Program-made: the position numbers and the translations under genes
Assembly (NCBI GenBank): GCA_013398015.1
Contig: VZRR01008219.1
Location: forward strand, 186,001-250,000
Length of the DNA stretch: 64,000 nt
Source of the DNA: Oreocharis arfaki
Taxonomy: Eukaryota; Chordata; Aves; Passeriformes; Paramythiidae
Direction: 5' to 3'
The notes under the pieces: generated by a model
Database searches by the model: none
The model's input: the letters and a program-made list of their open reading frames with translations, nothing else
What the model was told of the DNA's origin: nothing
Shown: positions 62,069 through 64,000 of the stretch, one piece after another
How the letters are laid out: every line of letters begins with the position of its first letter
Position numbering within the stretch: the stretch's first letter is position 1

Positions 62069-64000
62069 TTGTTGCTTGTTTGTGCTGTGATTGAGTATAT
62101 GAAGAAAATTGTGTTTAATGTATTGATACACTACAAAGTATATAAAAGTTTTCCAGAATTGTTTCACACTGTTTCATTGTTTCAGCATCTTTCAATTAAG
62201 TAGAGAGTGTCTTCAGTGTGAATCTGATGAGATCTAATCAACTGATGATGTTGGTAGAGTGTAAGTCTGCAGTTTGGGATGGCCAAGACCAAGACTACGA
62301 AGAATAAAGTACCTGGGATTCATTTTTATTAGATGAATGTATCTTTATATTAGAACTAACTACAGTTCTGTCCTTGCTGTATTAGGGCAGAGAACTCTAC
62401 AAACAAAAAGTAAAAATACACAGCACAGTTCTCTGTTTGAGGGATAATTTAAATTTAAATTAAAACCAGTATTTTATCAATGTAGCAGTGTTATACAAGT
62501 ACTTAATTACTAGCCCTGGGAATTTCAGGAATCATGAAATGAGATGCTGCTGGTTCTCCCAGCAGGTGGCAACAGACTAAACAGAATACAGAGTTTTTAC
62601 AGAGTAAACAGAGTTATACAGAGAACACAAGGAAAGTGTTTAAACCTTCATTCCCTTACTGAAGAAGGTATTATAACGTGTGGGAAATGCAAAGACTTAC
62701 ACATCCCAAATTAAAAGGAAAAGAGGATTTTGTGTGACCATCAAAGAACTTATTAAGAGTGCATTGTTTTGTAAGAAGGCACATTAATGTTCTAAAATAA
62801 TCCACGATTCTGACACCATTGGTGAGTCATTTAGGTAACCAACATGTGGGGAGGGAGTGATGTACATCCAGTAGAGGAGAAAAAGCAGTTGACTGTCCTT
62901 CATTTGCCTCTCGATGTATTTCAATCTCCAGCATTTATGCCCAGCATATGGAGCTGGGGGGAAGAAGGAGAAGGGGGAAGACATTCAGAGTGATGGTGTT
63001 TGTTTTCCCAAGCCAGTGATGGAGCCCTGCTGTCCTGCTTATGGCTGAACACCTTCCTGCCCATGGAGAGGGGTGAATCAGCTCCTTGGTTTGCTTTGCT
63101 TGTGTGTACAACTTTTGCTTTGTGTGTTAAACTATATCTCAGCCTACAGGTTCTCTCTTACTCTTCTGGTTCAGTGCTTAGTTGCCAGCTGGGGTTAAAC
63201 CACTACAACAGTACTTCTAGATTATTTTTAAAAAGCCATTTTCAGAGATGTGTCTATCTTTAATCAGAGAAAAAGGCTTTAGGTTTCACATGGCAACTCG
63301 CCATCTGCCCACACAGGTTGAATGCCAGCATCCATCACAATGTCACCATCACCATCTTACTTTCCAAGAATCCAGGCCCAGGCCATATCTGCCTCATGTC
63401 TCTGTGGATTCCCACTGGCTAGGGGAGAGCAGAGAAAATGCCACAAAGGACTAAGTTGCAAATAATTTGGTAATTCACAGACCTCTTTTAGATTTTGTAG
63501 CTGCTAGATCTGATGTGCTGACTCAAACTGTGCCTGAGAGGTTTTGGGTGGTGGACTGCGCAAAGTTTTTGCTGTGAGACTTTTTCCTGATTCTCTGAAG
63601 CTGTGAGCATGAACATTTCAGATTGTCCAGAGCACCAGAGCTTGTCTGGAATGTTGCCACTTCCACTGGAAGAAGAACATTAGGGCAATGTATTCCTTAG
63701 TCTCAAAGCAACAATCTGATGGTTTTCTGGAGAATTCTGAGATTCAGCTTAAGCAAAGCAGCAGATGGAAATTATAATGCAAATTCTTTGTAAAAAAATT
63801 AATTATGGCTCCAGAAAGCTCTGTATCTTTTCCTAGCCAAAATCAAAGAGTACTGATTTGCAGGTTTATGTAAAGAGCAGCAAAGTGAAGACTGTACCAA
63901 AGCGAGTTTCTAAAAAACCAGTATGAACTATTTCTCACTGTCAAAATGTAGATGTTAAAGATACCTACATGCTGGTTGCCAGCAGTGGCAGAACAATCAA
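62069..64000. other. Intergenic sequence downstream of PEX26
   Basis: AT-rich sequence with no repeat, exon or promoter that I can support. In other vertebrates TUBA8 follows PEX26, but no alpha-tubulin exon is visible before the window ends. Confidence 0.5.

Noticed and set aside
62069..64000. First exon of TUBA8
   Set aside because: Expected next by gene order, but its first coding exon is extremely short in other vertebrates and no CpG island or tubulin sequence is visible here.

Overview
The window looks like bird nuclear DNA. It is AT-rich and mostly non-coding, with fossil CR1 retroposon tails (CR1 is the dominant LINE of birds and reptiles), few other interspersed repeats, and two GC-rich CpG islands. 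There is no bacterial gene organisation. The one gene recognised with confidence is PEX26, the tail-anchored peroxisomal membrane receptor for the PEX1-PEX6 ATPases. It lies on the + strand at 56155-59697 in five coding exons.

Layout. 1-31.79 kb: no coding exon seen, only CR1 fragments and simple repeats. This is probably intronic sequence of a minus-strand gene. 31.79-32.93 kb: a CpG island interrupted by a 346-base assembly gap (32029-32374), with a CCAAT box and a GC box. In vertebrates the neighbour of PEX26 is MICAL3, transcribed away from it, so I infer that this island is the MICAL3 5' end and that the left half is its first intron(s); no MICAL3 coding exon is visible. 32.93-54.3 kb: intergenic sequence with an old CR1, low-complexity DNA, a split open frame at 39.1-39.6 kb, and several possible regulatory blocks. 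54.37-54.54 kb: a candidate first exon on the minus strand, with a ZNF143-like promoter motif, a strong start context and a strong splice donor; the gene is unidentified. 55.2-56.4 kb: the PEX26 CpG island, split by a minus-strand CR1 that ends about 100 bp before the start codon. 56.15-62.07 kb: PEX26 with a long 3' UTR and a solo-LTR-like insertion in intron 3. 62.07-64 kb: nothing recognised.

The PEX26 exon phases all agree, and the coding length becomes an exact 297 codons plus stop if the single N at 56198 is treated as a spurious base. The most interesting open questions are the divergent minus-strand exon at 54.4 kb, the CR1 that has landed inside the PEX26 promoter island, and two ACTACANNTCCC promoter motifs in opposite orientations on either side of that island.
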